Assembly (NCBI RefSeq): GCF_031583065.1 | Contig: NZ_CP134053.1 | Location: 3,906,001-3,970,000 of the forward strand | Direction: 5' to 3' | Source of the DNA: Streptomyces sp. CGMCC 4.7035 | GTDB taxonomy: Bacteria; Actinomycetota; Actinomycetes; Streptomycetales; Streptomycetaceae | Length of the DNA: 64,000 bases | In this document: positions 1-11,316 of the stretch, piece by piece | Layout of the letters: the number at the start of each line of letters is the position of its first letter | How positions within the stretch are numbered: the stretch's first letter is position 1 | Notes under the pieces: model-generated | Databases searched by the model: none | Told to the model about the DNA's origin: nothing | The model's input: only the letters and a program-made list of their open reading frames with translations | Translations under genes and position numbers: made by a program

Positions 1-1
1 C

Positions 2-916
2 GTAGCCGCTCTCGGCGGCAACGCCCTGTTGCACCGCGGCGACCGCCCCGACGCGGCCGTCCAGCAGACCAACATCGAGGGCGTGGCCACCGCCCTGGCC
101 GTCCTCGCCCGGGAACACGAGTTGGTCATCACGCACGGCAACGGACCACAGATCGGGCTGCTCGCCATGGAGAGCGAGGCCGACCGGGCGCTCAGTGCCC
201 CATACCCCCTCGACCTGCTCGGCGCGCAGACGCAGGGCATGATTGGCTCCCTGCTGGCCCGCACCCTGCACGACGCCCTGCCGGGCCGACGGATCGCCGC
301 ACTCGTCACGCACACGCTCGTGCGGGCCGACGACCCCGCGTTCGACCGGCCCACGAAGTTCGTCGGCCAGGTCTACTCCCGCGCCATGGCCGAGAAGCTC
401 GCCCGCAAGCGCGGCTGGCACATCGCCCGGGACACCACCGGCTGGCGCCGTGTCGTGCCCTCCCCGTCACCCGAACGGATCCTGGAGACCGACACCGTTG
501 ACGACCTGCTCGGTCTCGGCGCCTTGGTGATCTGTGCCGGCGGTGGCGGCGTTCCCGTCACCGCCGACCGCGACTCCGGTGCCCTGACCGGCGTCGAGGC
601 CGTCGTCGACAAGGACCTCACGGCCGCCCTCCTCGCCGAGGACCTGAAGGCGGACTTCCTCCTCATCCTCACCGACGTGCCCTGCGTGTACGAGCGGTAC
701 GGCACCCCCGACCAGCGACCCGTCCCCGATGCCACTCCCGCCGAACTGCGCCACGGGGGCTTCCCGGACGGCTCCATGGGACCGAAGACCGAGGCCGCCG
801 CCCGCTTCGTGGAACGCACGGGAGGACTGGCCGCGATCGGAGCGCTGGACGCCGCGTACGAGATCGTCCACGGCCGCTCCGGCACCCTGGTCCGCCCGGA
901 GCTCACCGCCGGCTGA
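2..916 (+). CDS. arcC: Carbamate kinase (5' end cut by window edge)
   Basis: Amino-acid kinase family enzyme that interconverts carbamoyl phosphate plus ADP with carbamate plus ATP, the ATP-yielding last step of the arginine deiminase route; cytosolic. The reading frame is open from base 2 and begins VAALGGNALLHRG, the family N-terminal phosphate-binding motif, so only a few residues are missing. Other family blocks are ITHGNGPQIG, LGAQTQGMIG, ICAGGGGVPV (about residue 180), DKDLTAALLAE and the C-terminal GSMGPKTEAAARFVE. Total length of about 305 aa is normal. No arcA or arcB is visible downstream; GAPDH and stress proteins follow instead, which suggests an energy-saving or hypoxia role rather than a full ADI operon. 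The identification is firm; the role is inferred. Confidence 0.93.
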   Translation, partial: VAALGGNALLHRGDRPDAAVQQTNIEGVATALAVLAREHELVITHGNGPQIGLLAMESEADRALSAPYPLDLLGAQTQGMIGSLLARTLHDALPGRRIAALVTHTLVRADDPAFDRPTKFVGQVYSRAMAEKLARKRGWHIARDTTGWRRVVPSPSPERILETDTVDDLLGLGALVICAGGGGVPVTADRDSGALTGVEAVVDKDLTAALLAEDLKADFLLILTDVPCVYERYGTPDQRPVPDATPAELRHGGFPDGSMGPKTEAAARFVERTGGLAAIGALDAAYEIVHGRSGTLVRPELTAG

Positions 917-1152
917 ACGGCACCGGTCCACATACGGTGTCGAGGCGTTCGCGCGGACCTTCGGCGAGCCCGGCCCTTCCGAGCCCGGGCCAATCACCGC
1001 CAACCGGGCCGCCGGGCAGGGACGTTGGGCCCCACCGCCGGAGTCCTTCGGCATCCGGCGCCGCGCGGCGCGCGCCGCGAGAGTGGGTGCCGGCAACCAC
1101 GACCCGACATTGCCAGAAGGGGCCATCACCATGGCCGTGCACGAGAGTCGAT

Positions 1153-1306
1153 CACCGTCGCCACCGGTGTGACGGGAGAGGACAACCTGCTGGTCGTCGG
1201 CGCCCGGCGTCGCGGGGACCGCTTCGGCCTCCAACCCGGCCGGGTCGACCACACGGTCCTGCACCACTCCCTCTGCCCCCTCGCCGTCGTACCCCAGCGG
1301 GTGTGA
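1153..1306 (+). pseudogene. Universal stress protein, 3' fragment only
   Basis: The frame ending at the TGA at 1304 reads NLLVVGARRRGDRFGL then a stretch ending CPLAVVPQRV. That is the ATP-binding-loop-to-end segment of a UspA domain and resembles the end of the intact stress protein at 4101. No N-terminal UspA segment exists upstream in any frame; an RBS-like AGAAGGGG followed by an ATG at 1131 may be the relic of the original start. The rest of the stretch 917-1376 holds no gene I can support. Reading: a USP gene reduced to its last ~45 codons by internal deletion. Confidence 0.7.
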
Positions 1307-1376
1307 GCGAGGCGGCCGTACGGCCGCCCATGCCCCCCGACCACCGAAGCGCCTGATCACAAAGGAGTACACCACC

Positions 1377-2390
1377 ATGACCGTACGAGTCGGCATCAAC
1401 GGCTTCGGCCGCATCGGCCGCACCTACCTGCGCGCGGCACTCGACCGCGCGGAGGCGGGCACCCAGGACGTCCACGTCGTCGCGATCAACGACATCGCGC
1501 CGCCCGCCACCCTCGCCCATCTCCTGGAGTACGACTCGACGTTCGGGCACATCGGCCGCGAGGTGACGTACGACGACAGCTCCATCACCGTCGACGGCCG
1601 ACGCATCGCCGTCACCGCCGAACGCGACCCGGCGGCCCTGCACTGGTCCGACCACGGCGCGGGCATCGTCATCGAGTCCACCGGCCGGTTCCGCGACCGC
1701 GACTCCGCCGCGCTGCACCTGAAGGCGGGCGCGCACAGCGTGCTCCTGTCGGCACCGGGCAAGGGCGTCGACGCCACCATCGTGATGGGCGTCAACGACG
1801 ACACCTACGACAAGCACCGCGACCGGATCGTCTCGGCCGCCTCCTGCACCACCAACTGCCTCGCGCCGATGGTCAAGGTGCTCGACGACGCCTTCGGTAT
1901 CGAACGCGGCCTGCTGACCACCGTCCACGGCTACACCAACGACCAGTCCCTGCTCGACGGCCCGCACAAGGACCTGCGACGCGCCCGCTCGGCGGCCCTT
2001 AGCATCATCCCGACCAGCACCGGCGCCGCCCGGGCCGTGGGCCTGGTGGTGCCCGAACTGGCCGGCGCCCTCGACGGGATCGCCGTGCGGGTCCCCGTGG
2101 AGGACGGCTCGCTCACCGATCTCACGGTGGTGCTGAACCGCGAGGCCACCGCCGACGAGATCAACGCGGCCTTCGCCGAGACTGCCGACGGCCCACTGAA
2201 CGGCATCCTGCGCGTCTCGACGGCGCCCATCGTGTCCCGCGACGTCATCGGCGACCCCGCGTCCTGCGTCTTCGACGCCGCTCTGACGCAGACCAACGGC
2301 ACCCTGGCCAAGGTCTTCGGCTGGTACGACAACGAGTGGGGCTACACCAACCGGCTGCTCGATCTCACCGCGCTGGTCGCCGACGACTGA
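1377..2390 (+). CDS. gap: Type I glyceraldehyde-3-phosphate dehydrogenase
   Basis: Cytosolic glycolytic enzyme that oxidises glyceraldehyde 3-phosphate with NAD and phosphate. 337 aa, the usual length. It has the Rossmann start VGINGFGRIGR, the catalytic SAASCTTNCLAP with Cys at about residue 157, and the C-terminal WYDNEWGYTNRL. An AAAGGAG ribosome site lies 8-9 bases before the ATG. It sits between a stress-protein remnant and an acetyltransferase remnant, inside a cluster with carbamate kinase and PPDK, so it is probably a condition-specific paralogue rather than the housekeeping glycolytic gene. A second, longer and quite different GAPDH is at 32373-33818 on the other strand. Confidence 0.95.
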   Translation: MTVRVGINGFGRIGRTYLRAALDRAEAGTQDVHVVAINDIAPPATLAHLLEYDSTFGHIGREVTYDDSSITVDGRRIAVTAERDPAALHWSDHGAGIVIESTGRFRDRDSAALHLKAGAHSVLLSAPGKGVDATIVMGVNDDTYDKHRDRIVSAASCTTNCLAPMVKVLDDAFGIERGLLTTVHGYTNDQSLLDGPHKDLRRARSAALSIIPTSTGAARAVGLVVPELAGALDGIAVRVPVEDGSLTDLTVVLNREATADEINAAFAETADGPLNGILRVSTAPIVSRDVIGDPASCVFDAALTQTNGTLAKVFGWYDNEWGYTNRLLDLTALVADD

Positions 2391-2452
2391 TCACCACGGA
2401 CCGAAACGGGCCTGCGCAAGCCAACCATCGACAGGCTTGAGGGAGCTTTGTG

Positions 2453-3109
2453 ATGTCGGATGACGTGCTCAACCGCTCCATGGTCCACGCCCTTCTCGCG
2501 GACGGCACCACCGTGTGCATCCGTCGCGTGGCCCCGGCCGACCATGGCCCACTGCGGGGAGTCCATGAGGAGATGTCGCCGGAGAACCTGCGTCTCCGTT
2601 TCTTCTCCCTGAGCCTGCTGTCCGCCGCACGGGCCGCCGACCGGGCCTGTGCCCCGGCGCGCCCGGGCCACCATGCCCTGCTGGCCGAGCGTCACGGTCA
2701 GGTGGCCGGTCTCGCCGAGTACGACACCGGGGGCACCGGCGACGAGGCCGAGATGTCCGTCGCCGTCTGCGGCGGCCCGCACCACCGCGGGATCGGCACC
2801 CGGCTCGTCGAGCACCTGGTCGGTCTCCGCCGCCCTGCCATCCCCGCTCACGGACCACGACGTCCACGACCTGACCACGGCCCCGCGCTGCGCCCCGTTC
2901 CTGTTCGGCGCCGACGGTACCGGGCCGGTCGGCCTCTCCGACCTAGAACGGCTGCTGCTGCGGCTGTCCCACATGGCGAGCGACCTGCCGCAGCTCGCGG
3001 AGGTCGACTTCAACCCCGTTCTGGCGGCGCCGGGCGGCATCACCGTGCTCGACGCTCGCGTGGGCCTGCTGCCCCGCCCCAGGACCCGTATCTGCGCGGA
3101 CTGCACTGA
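2453..3109 (+). pseudogene. GNAT / acyl-CoA synthetase fusion protein, internally deleted and frameshifted
   Basis: The start (ATG 2453 after GAGGGA) encodes a GNAT domain: VCIRRVAPADHGPLRGVHEE, then a GGPHHRGIGTRLVEHLVGL acetyl-CoA loop. At about 2838 homology jumps to another frame that reads LTDHDVHDLTTAPRCAPFLF and ELPQ-like LPQLAEVDFNPVLAAPGG, the end of the ATP-grasp domain of NDP-forming acyl-CoA synthetases. At about 3083 it jumps back to the first frame for the typical terminus PQDPYLRGLH before TGA 3107. Intact Pat-like proteins of this architecture are about 900 aa; here roughly 600 residues, including the whole CoA-binding core, are gone. A short GNAT-only product might still be made. 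Such acetyltransferases often sit with USP/CBS stress genes, as here. Confidence 0.75.
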
Positions 3110-3123
3110 GGGAGGGAAACACG

Positions 3124-3855
3124 ATGAGGCACGACAAGGTCGGCTCCGTGATGACCACGGAGGTCGTCCGAGCCGAGTACGGCACCCCGTTCAAGGAAGT
3201 GGCACGGCTGCTCGCCGAACACCGGATCAGCGGACTGCCGGTCGTCGACGAGGACGAGAAGGTCATTGGTGTCCTGTCCGAAACCGATCTGATGACTCGT
3301 CAGGCACAGGCCCCCGATCTCTACCGGACGCGGCGTCGCTTCCCCGCCGTGGCACTGACGAAGCCGGCCAAGCGGCGCGCCGCCAAGGCCCGGGCCCGCA
3401 CCGCCGGCCAGCTCATGACCGAGCCGCCCGTCACCGTGCGGGCCGACAACACCGTCGCCGAGGCCGCCCGGACCATGGTCGAGCGGGGCGTGGAACGGCT
3501 GCCCGTCGTGGACGAGGAGGACCGGCTCGTCGGCATCGTCACCCGCCGCGATCTGCTCCGGGTCTTCCTGCGGCCCGACCGGGAGATCCACGACGAGGTG
3601 GTCGAGGAGGTGCTGGAACGCACGCTGTGGCTGACCCCCGGCAGCGTCGACGTCTCCGTGACGGAGGGCGTCGTCACCCTCGCCGGCCGGCTGGAGCGCA
3701 AGAGCGACGCGGAGATCGCCGTTTCGATGACTCCTCGGATCGACGGCGTCGTGGCCGTGGTCGACCAGCTCACCTACCGGCTGGACGACTCCCACCTGCA
3801 GCCCGCGCGACAAGGGCCGCACGGAGTCACCGAGGACTGGCTGCGCAGCCTGTGA
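3124..3855 (+). CDS. CBS-pair protein with C-terminal BON domain
   Basis: 243 aa, cytosolic. Two CBS motifs form one Bateman module: first around residues 7-60 (VMTTEVVRAEYGTPFKEVAR, then GLPVVDEDEKVIGVLSETDL), second around 98-152 (LMTEPPVTVRADNTVAEAAR, LPVVDEEDRLVGIVTRRDLL). A BON domain (about 158-225; VSVTEGVVTLAGRLERKSDA) follows. CBS pairs bind adenine nucleotides; BON domains are thought to bind lipid or partner proteins. The RBS is GGGAGG, 8 bases before the ATG. In Streptomyces such proteins cluster with universal stress proteins and respond to redox or oxygen state; the same neighbourhood is seen here. The exact output of this protein is unknown. Confidence 0.9.
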   Translation: MRHDKVGSVMTTEVVRAEYGTPFKEVARLLAEHRISGLPVVDEDEKVIGVLSETDLMTRQAQAPDLYRTRRRFPAVALTKPAKRRAAKARARTAGQLMTEPPVTVRADNTVAEAARTMVERGVERLPVVDEEDRLVGIVTRRDLLRVFLRPDREIHDEVVEEVLERTLWLTPGSVDVSVTEGVVTLAGRLERKSDAEIAVSMTPRIDGVVAVVDQLTYRLDDSHLQPARQGPHGVTEDWLRSL

Positions 3856-3871
3856 GCGGAGGCGGACCGCG

Positions 3872-3955
3872 ATGCCCGCCAGGGTGCTGGTCGCCTACGG
3901 AACGACGAACGGCTCGACCGCGCGAATCGCCCGGACCGTGGCGGCGGTTCCGCAC
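3872..3955 (+). pseudogene. Flavodoxin-domain protein, N-terminal fragment
   Basis: An ATG at 3872 opens with MPARVLVAYGTTNGSTARIA, the FMN-phosphate-binding loop of small flavodoxin/protoporphyrinogen-oxidase-like proteins. After about 27 codons the translation loses all similarity and turns into arginine/proline-rich noise up to the stress-protein start at 4101. No remainder of the flavodoxin is present, so a deletion has removed about 85% of the gene. Such flavodoxins occur in actinobacterial stress/dormancy clusters, which fits the neighbours. Confidence 0.65.
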
Positions 3956-4100
3956 AGCCCCCGCCGCACCGCCGAGCGCACCGGCCTCGGCACTCAGGGC
4001 CGAACGGGCCCCCGGACGAGACCGTGCGGCCCCTGCCCCCGAGGCCGGGGCCGCACGACCCTGGCACCGACGAGCAGATTCCATACAGGAGGTGGGCACC

Positions 4101-5003
4101 ATGCCCGCACCCGTCATCGCGGGAGTCGACGGATCGCCCGAGAGCCTGGCCGCCGCGGAATGGGCGGCCCGTGAGGCGGTGCGCCGCGACCGGCCACTGC
4201 GACTGATCCACGCCTGGGACTGGTATCCGCGCCCGCACGACGGCGAGCCTGCGAACGCCGCACAGCGGCAGCTCGCGATGCGGGCGCTGCGCCGGGCAGG
4301 GGACCGGATCCGCGGCGCGGTCCCCGGCGTCCGCCTCACGGGGCAGCAGGTCGAGGGCCCGGCGACCGCCGCTTTGCTGAAGGCCGCCGAGCAGGCGGAA
4401 CTGCTGGTCCTGGGCTCGCGTGGCCTGACCGGCCTCGCCGGGTTCCTGGTGGGCTCCGTGTCCCTGGGCGTGGTGGCTCGGGCCACCGGCCCCCTCGTCC
4501 TGGTCAAGGGGGAGGAACAGGCCGAGGACGAGCACTTCCCGGCCGAGGACCGCGGCGCCCCGGCGCGTACCGGCTACCGGAACGTGGTGCTCGGTCTCGA
4601 CGTCAAGGACCCGTGCGACGAAGTGATCGAGTTCGCCTTCGAGGCGGCCATGCTGCGGCAGGCCCGGCTCCGCGTGGTGCACGCCTGGCAGCCGCCGTCC
4701 GCCCTCGGCCTGGGCCCCGGTGACATCGCCCTGGTGGACGACCCCTACCGGGCGGATGAGTGGGACGGCTTCGTGTCCGCCGTGCTCCAGCCCTGGCGGG
4801 ACAAGTACCCCGACGTCGAGGTCGTGGAGACGGTCGTACCGGAAAAGGCCACGACCGCGCTGGTGCGGGCGGCCTCCGGCGCCGGCCTGCTCGTCGTGGG
4901 CCGCCGGCTCGTGGACCGGCCGGCGATTGCGCGTACGGGCCCCGTGACCCACGCCGTGATCCACCACGTCGGCTGCCCCGTTGCCGTCGTCCCCCACCAC
5001 TGA
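4101..5003 (+). CDS. Tandem universal stress protein (UspA x2)
   Basis: 300 aa with two UspA domains. Domain 1 (residues 1-140) starts VIAGVDGSPESLAAAEWAAR and ends with the ATP-binding loop LLVLGSRGLTGLAGFLVGSV. Domain 2 (about 155-300) starts NVVLGLDVKDPCDEVIEFAF and ends LLVVGRRLVDRP then CPVAVVPHH. Domain 1 keeps the G-2x-G-9x-G-S type nucleotide loop; in domain 2 it is degenerate. The RBS AGGAGGT is 7 bases before the ATG. It is followed 15 bases later by ppdK, probably in one transcript. In actinobacteria such tandem Usps accompany hypoxic or dormant survival; the function here is inferred from that and from context. Confidence 0.93.
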   Translation: MPAPVIAGVDGSPESLAAAEWAAREAVRRDRPLRLIHAWDWYPRPHDGEPANAAQRQLAMRALRRAGDRIRGAVPGVRLTGQQVEGPATAALLKAAEQAELLVLGSRGLTGLAGFLVGSVSLGVVARATGPLVLVKGEEQAEDEHFPAEDRGAPARTGYRNVVLGLDVKDPCDEVIEFAFEAAMLRQARLRVVHAWQPPSALGLGPGDIALVDDPYRADEWDGFVSAVLQPWRDKYPDVEVVETVVPEKATTALVRAASGAGLLVVGRRLVDRPAIARTGPVTHAVIHHVGCPVAVVPHH

Positions 5004-5018
5004 GAGGACCCGGAAGAG

Positions 5019-7703
<2,685 letters not shown>

Positions 7704-7781
7704 ACGACGGGGCCCGGGAAACCGCCGTACCGGCGCCGGCCTCCGTGCAAGCCGGGCCGTACCGGTGACCAAACGCTGGTC

Positions 7782-7800
7782 GGGGCCGGGCAGCGGCCCC
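7782..7800 (+). terminator. Candidate terminator of ppdK
   Basis: Seven-base perfect inverted repeat, GGGGCCG and CGGCCCC, around a five-base loop, 79 bases after the ppdK stop. There is no T-run, as is usual in Streptomyces. The remaining 7704-7991 stretch shows only GC-rich short palindromes. Confidence 0.4.
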
Positions 7801-7991
7801 ACGGCACCGCGGCCGGGCGGCCCCGGACGTGCGCGTGCGCCGCCCAGGTAACGACCACAGGCACCGGATCCCGGACCACCGGCGCCGTGCCGTGCGCGCA
7901 TCCGGCCGTAGGGCGGCCGGATGCCCGGCGCACACATCTCGATCACTGTCGACCGCCCGCGACCGGCGAGCGGCCAGAACGGAGAGACGCC

Positions 7992-9581
7992 ATGACCGAC
8001 GCTCCTCAGCAGTCCCGTGCCTACCTCGTCGGCGGCGGCATCGCCTCGCTGGCAGCGGCCGTTTTCCTCATCCGCGACGTGGGCTTCAGCGGCGAGGACA
8101 TCCACGTCCTGGAGGAGCTGCCGCAGGTCGGCGGCTCCATGGACGGCCGCGGGGAGCCCGCCGGATACGTCTCCCGCGGCGGACGCATGCTGGAGGACGA
8201 GGCCTACACCTGCCTGTGGAACCTCCTGGAGACCATCCCCACGCTCACCGACGAGACGGTGTCGGTGCGCGAGGAGATCCGCGCCTTCAGCGCGAAGTGG
8301 CCCACCGACGCCAGGGCCCGGCTCATCGGCAAGGGCGCCGGGATCCTGGACGCGTCCGACCACGGACTCGACACCCAGGACCGTCTGGAACTCACCCGGT
8401 TGCTCGTGCTCCCGGAGTCGGTGATCGGAGCACGCCGGATCGAGGACTTCTTCTCCCCGCACTTCTTCGAAACCAACTTCTGGGCGATGTGGCGCACCAC
8501 CTTCGCCTTCCAGAACTGGCACAGCGCCATCGAGCTGAGGCGCTACTTCCTGCGCTTCATGCAGGAGTTCCCGCGCATGCACACCCTGGCCGGAGTGCGC
8601 CGCACCCGGCTCAACCAGTACGACTCGATCATCCGCCCCGTGCGGGCCTGGCTGGAGTCGCGCGGTGTGCGCTTCGAGCACGGCGTACGGGTCACCGACG
8701 TCGACTTCGCCACCGAGGACGACGGCACCCGCCGGGTACGGCGCCTGCACCTCGACCGCGCCGGACAACCGGACGCCTACGACCTCACCGACACCGACTA
8801 CGCGTTGCTCACCCTCGGCTCGATGACCGCCGACGCCGCCTACGGCAGCGACGACCGCGCGCCCGAACTGATCCGGGACAAGCGGGACGGCGGCTGGCGG
8901 CTGTGGGAGACCATCGCCGCCAAGGCGGACGACTTCGGGCGACCGGCCGCCTTCCACGGGAACCTGGACGAGGCCAAGTGGGAGTCGTTCACCCTCACCA
9001 TGCACGGCCCGCTGCTGCTGCACCGTATCGAGGAACTGTCCGGCAACCTCCCCGGCACCGGCGCCCTGATGACGTTCAAGGACTCCAACTGGCTGATGTC
9101 GATCGTGGTCCCACACGCCCCGCACTTCGAGGGCCAGCCCGAGGACGTCTACACCCTGTGGGGCTACGGCCTCTTCGTCGACCACGAGGGCGACTTCGTC
9201 GGCAAGCCGATGGCCGAGGCCACCGGCCGGGAGATCCTCACCGAGCTCCTCGGCCACCTCGGCCTGTCGGACATAGAGGACCGGGTCGCGGCCACCACGA
9301 CCGTCATACCGGTGATGATGCCGTACATCACCAGCCAGTTCGCTCCGCGCACCCCTCACGACCGGCCGCTGGTGATTCCCCGCGGCTCGGCGAACTTCGC
9401 CTTCCTCGGTCAGTTCACGGAGATCCCCGAGGATGTGGTCTTCACCGTCGAGTACTCCGTGCGCGGCGCCATGCAGGCCGTCTACGGCCTCCTCGGCCTA
9501 AACCGGGAGATTCCCGGCATCTACCACGCCCTCACCGATCCGAAGACGGCGTTCGGCGCGCTCAAGGCCGCCCTGACCTGA
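7992..9581 (+). CDS. ohyA: Oleate hydratase (FAD-dependent fatty acid double-bond hydratase)
   Basis: 529 aa from the ATG preceded by GGAGAG. Oleate hydratases add water to the cis-9 double bond of unsaturated fatty acids, giving 10-hydroxy acids. The N-terminal FAD-binding fold is AYLVGGGIASLAAAVFLIRD followed by an acidic loop (EELPQVGGSMDG). Family blocks include GGRMLEDEAYTCLWNLL, FFETNFWAMWRTTFAFQNWH and, near the end, GSANFAFLGQFTEIPEDVVF with the EYSVRGAMQAVY helix. Length and motifs match the family throughout. It is separated from ppdK by 288 bases, so it is probably its own unit. A possible role is detoxifying host- or plant-derived unsaturated fatty acids. Confidence 0.93.
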   Translation: MTDAPQQSRAYLVGGGIASLAAAVFLIRDVGFSGEDIHVLEELPQVGGSMDGRGEPAGYVSRGGRMLEDEAYTCLWNLLETIPTLTDETVSVREEIRAFSAKWPTDARARLIGKGAGILDASDHGLDTQDRLELTRLLVLPESVIGARRIEDFFSPHFFETNFWAMWRTTFAFQNWHSAIELRRYFLRFMQEFPRMHTLAGVRRTRLNQYDSIIRPVRAWLESRGVRFEHGVRVTDVDFATEDDGTRRVRRLHLDRAGQPDAYDLTDTDYALLTLGSMTADAAYGSDDRAPELIRDKRDGGWRLWETIAAKADDFGRPAAFHGNLDEAKWESFTLTMHGPLLLHRIEELSGNLPGTGALMTFKDSNWLMSIVVPHAPHFEGQPEDVYTLWGYGLFVDHEGDFVGKPMAEATGREILTELLGHLGLSDIEDRVAATTTVIPVMMPYITSQFAPRTPHDRPLVIPRGSANFAFLGQFTEIPEDVVFTVEYSVRGAMQAVYGLLGLNREIPGIYHALTDPKTAFGALKAALT

Positions 9582-9830
9582 GCCGCGAGCGACCGCAAGC
9601 GGGCCGTCGTCGGCGCGGGTCCGACAGGCCCCGCCCACAGGGTTGTTCGGCTCCGACCTGGTCGGCGGGCACCTCCAGGCCGCGGCGATGGTCAGCCTCA
9701 GCAAAGGGACGGGTGCCGAAAGCAGCGCGACGTCCGGGACTTGGAAGGGTTGACGGGGTGACGGATTGAGCTTCAATTCGTCGAGGATCCGCCTCCCCGA
9801 GGTTCGGGGCGCAGGGCCGATCGGACCGAA

Positions 9831-10223
9831 TCAATCGGAACCGGTGTCGGAATCGCAGACGAGTTCGGTGAGCCGCTGCAAGAGGCTGACGAGCAGGGCG
9901 CGCTCGGTCGGCGTGAATGCCTGGTAGGCGCGGGTCTGGCGCTCCCGCAGCCGGGACCGGAGCAGGGTGAGCCGCTCGGCTCCCTCCCCGGTGAGGCTGA
10001 CCAGGACCCGTCGCTCGTCCTCGAAGGACCGGCGGCGTACCACGATGCCCTTCGTCTCCAGCTGCTGCAGCATGCGGGTGGCAGTGGGGACGCTGACGTC
10101 CGCGCTGCTCGCCAGCCGGCCCACCGGGATGTCCGTCTCCGTGGCCAGCGGTTCGAGCAGTGCGACCTGGGCGAGGGAGAGTCCGTCGAAGTGCTCGGCC
10201 CCTGCCGAACGGGCCCGTCGCAT
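9831..10223 (-). CDS. MarR-family transcriptional regulator, N-terminus possibly lost
   Basis: 130 aa from the only in-frame ATG. It has a winged helix: VALLEPLATETDIPVGRLAS, the recognition helix VSVPTATRMLQQLE, and the wing RRSFEDERRVLVSLTGEG. Upstream of the ATG the frame stays open and reads VTTDDDVSAEEIARAADALF, a typical MarR first helix. It has no start codon before an in-frame stop, and the sequence then merges into the decayed dioxygenase-like remnant at 10307. The native start was probably lost in a rearrangement, or translation begins at the internal ATG and gives a protein short by about 20 residues. Its target is unknown. Confidence 0.75.
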   Translation of the reverse strand: MRRARSAGAEHFDGLSLAQVALLEPLATETDIPVGRLASSADVSVPTATRMLQQLETKGIVVRRRSFEDERRVLVSLTGEGAERLTLLRSRLRERQTRAYQAFTPTERALLVSLLQRLTELVCDSDTGSD

Positions 10224-10306
10224 GGCGACGAAGAGCGCGTCGGCCGCCCGCGCGATCTCCTCTGCGCTGACGTCGTCGTCCGTCGTGACCTGCTCGACAT
10301 TGCGGC

Positions 10307-10455
10307 ATCGAGCTCAAGATCCGCTTCCTGCGCGTCAACGAGCGCCACCACTCCATCGCGACAAGCTGGAGCAGTTCCGGTTCGGCGCCCGCTCCCTCGC
10401 CCGCTCGGAGAACACCGTTCCGGCCCTCCGCGGCGCCGGCATCCTCGACGACTGA
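10307..10455 (+). pseudogene. Remnant with an extradiol-dioxygenase-like motif
   Basis: The frame beginning at 10307 reads IELKIRFLRVNERHHSIA. The FxRxNxRHH block is typical of bicupin/VOC extradiol dioxygenases (BphC/HsaC type). The match stops after about 13-15 residues. In a neighbouring frame the tail reads KLEQFRFGARSLARSENTVP to a TGA at 10453, which I do not recognise. No complete domain is present. It lies at the truncated 5' side of the MarR gene, so the two were probably joined by a deletion. Confidence 0.45.
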
Positions 10456-10497
10456 GAGCACCCGGTTTGGCTGCTGCGCCCGATCGGGCAGACGGCG

Positions 10498-11280
10498 TCA
10501 GGCGTTCGGGTCGAAGGGGATGCCGGACGGCATGGAGTGGGCGAGGGCGTACTCGAAGTCGCCGTCCTTGATCTTGATGGTGGCCTCGCCGAAGTCGGCG
10601 CTCATGAGCTTGTCGCGGTAGCCGGCGGGATAACCGTTCCAGCCCACCAGGCGCGGGTAGAACCAGCCGCCGGTGGCGTTCTCCGGCGGTTCGTCGTTGG
10701 TGTTGGCGAAGCGGAAGTCATGCGTCGAGACGCCGTCCTTGTGGTAAACGATCTTCGGGTGGGTGCCGTCGAAGCGGACGGCCGAGGCAGCCGACACCTG
10801 GTAGCTGGTGTGCTGGGAGACCGAGACGTACTGCACCTGGTTGTTGTTGATCCACACCATGACGTGTTCCCAGTCGTGGGTGTGTCCGACGGCCAGGGGG
10901 CCGAGCGTCGCCTGGTCCTTCTCGAAGTAGCTGGCGTACATCACGGCGCACCAGCCGTTGTTGCATTTCTCGCGTGAGTAGGTGTTGGCGTTGGCCAGTT
11001 GGGCGTAGTCGTGGCAGTGGCCGTTGACGTCGCCGCCGAGCTTGAGACCTGGGTTGATGGTGCCGTCGGCACCGATGGCGGCCGTGGCGTAGCAGCCGTC
11101 GCCGTCGTAGTCGTAGGCGGGGGAGAAGGTCTGCTCCAGGCCGTCGGCGTTCTGGGGCAGCAACTGCAGCACGTCGGCGCTTGCCTGCGCCGGGAATGCC
11201 ACGACGAGAGCCACCGCGCCGAGCACGGCGGCGAGCGTCGTCCTGCGGCGTCTTCTTGCAGGAGGCAGTGGGTTACGCAC
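10498..11280 (-). CDS. Secreted NPP1 / NLP (necrosis-inducing-like) protein
   Basis: 260 aa from GTG 11280, chosen because CAGGAG lies 6-7 bases upstream. The N-terminus is a Sec-type signal: basic RRRRRTTLAA, hydrophobic VLGAVALVVAFPAQ, cut near ASA-DV. The mature part shows the NPP1 fold hallmark GHTHDWEHVMVWI (residues 132-144), equal to the conserved GHRHDWE heptapeptide with R to T, and paired cysteines (CYATA, CHDY, CNNGWC). NLPs of oomycetes, fungi and some bacteria bind plant sphingolipids and permeabilise membranes; many saprophyte members are non-toxic. Whether this one is cytolytic cannot be told from sequence. A strong hairpin lies 37 bases upstream of the start. Confidence 0.88.
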   Translation of the reverse strand: MRNPLPPARRRRRTTLAAVLGAVALVVAFPAQASADVLQLLPQNADGLEQTFSPAYDYDGDGCYATAAIGADGTINPGLKLGGDVNGHCHDYAQLANANTYSREKCNNGWCAVMYASYFEKDQATLGPLAVGHTHDWEHVMVWINNNQVQYVSVSQHTSYQVSAASAVRFDGTHPKIVYHKDGVSTHDFRFANTNDEPPENATGGWFYPRLVGWNGYPAGYRDKLMSADFGEATIKIKDGDFEYALAHSMPSGIPFDPNA

Positions 11281-11316
11281 GTCAACTCCTGAGGGTTGCT
11301 GGATGGGGGTCGAGAT

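Noticed and set aside
9630..9740. Protein-like reading LFGSDLVGGHLQAAAMVSLS
   Set aside because: Looks coding for about 20 residues but matches no family I can name and has no start, stop or partner fragment.
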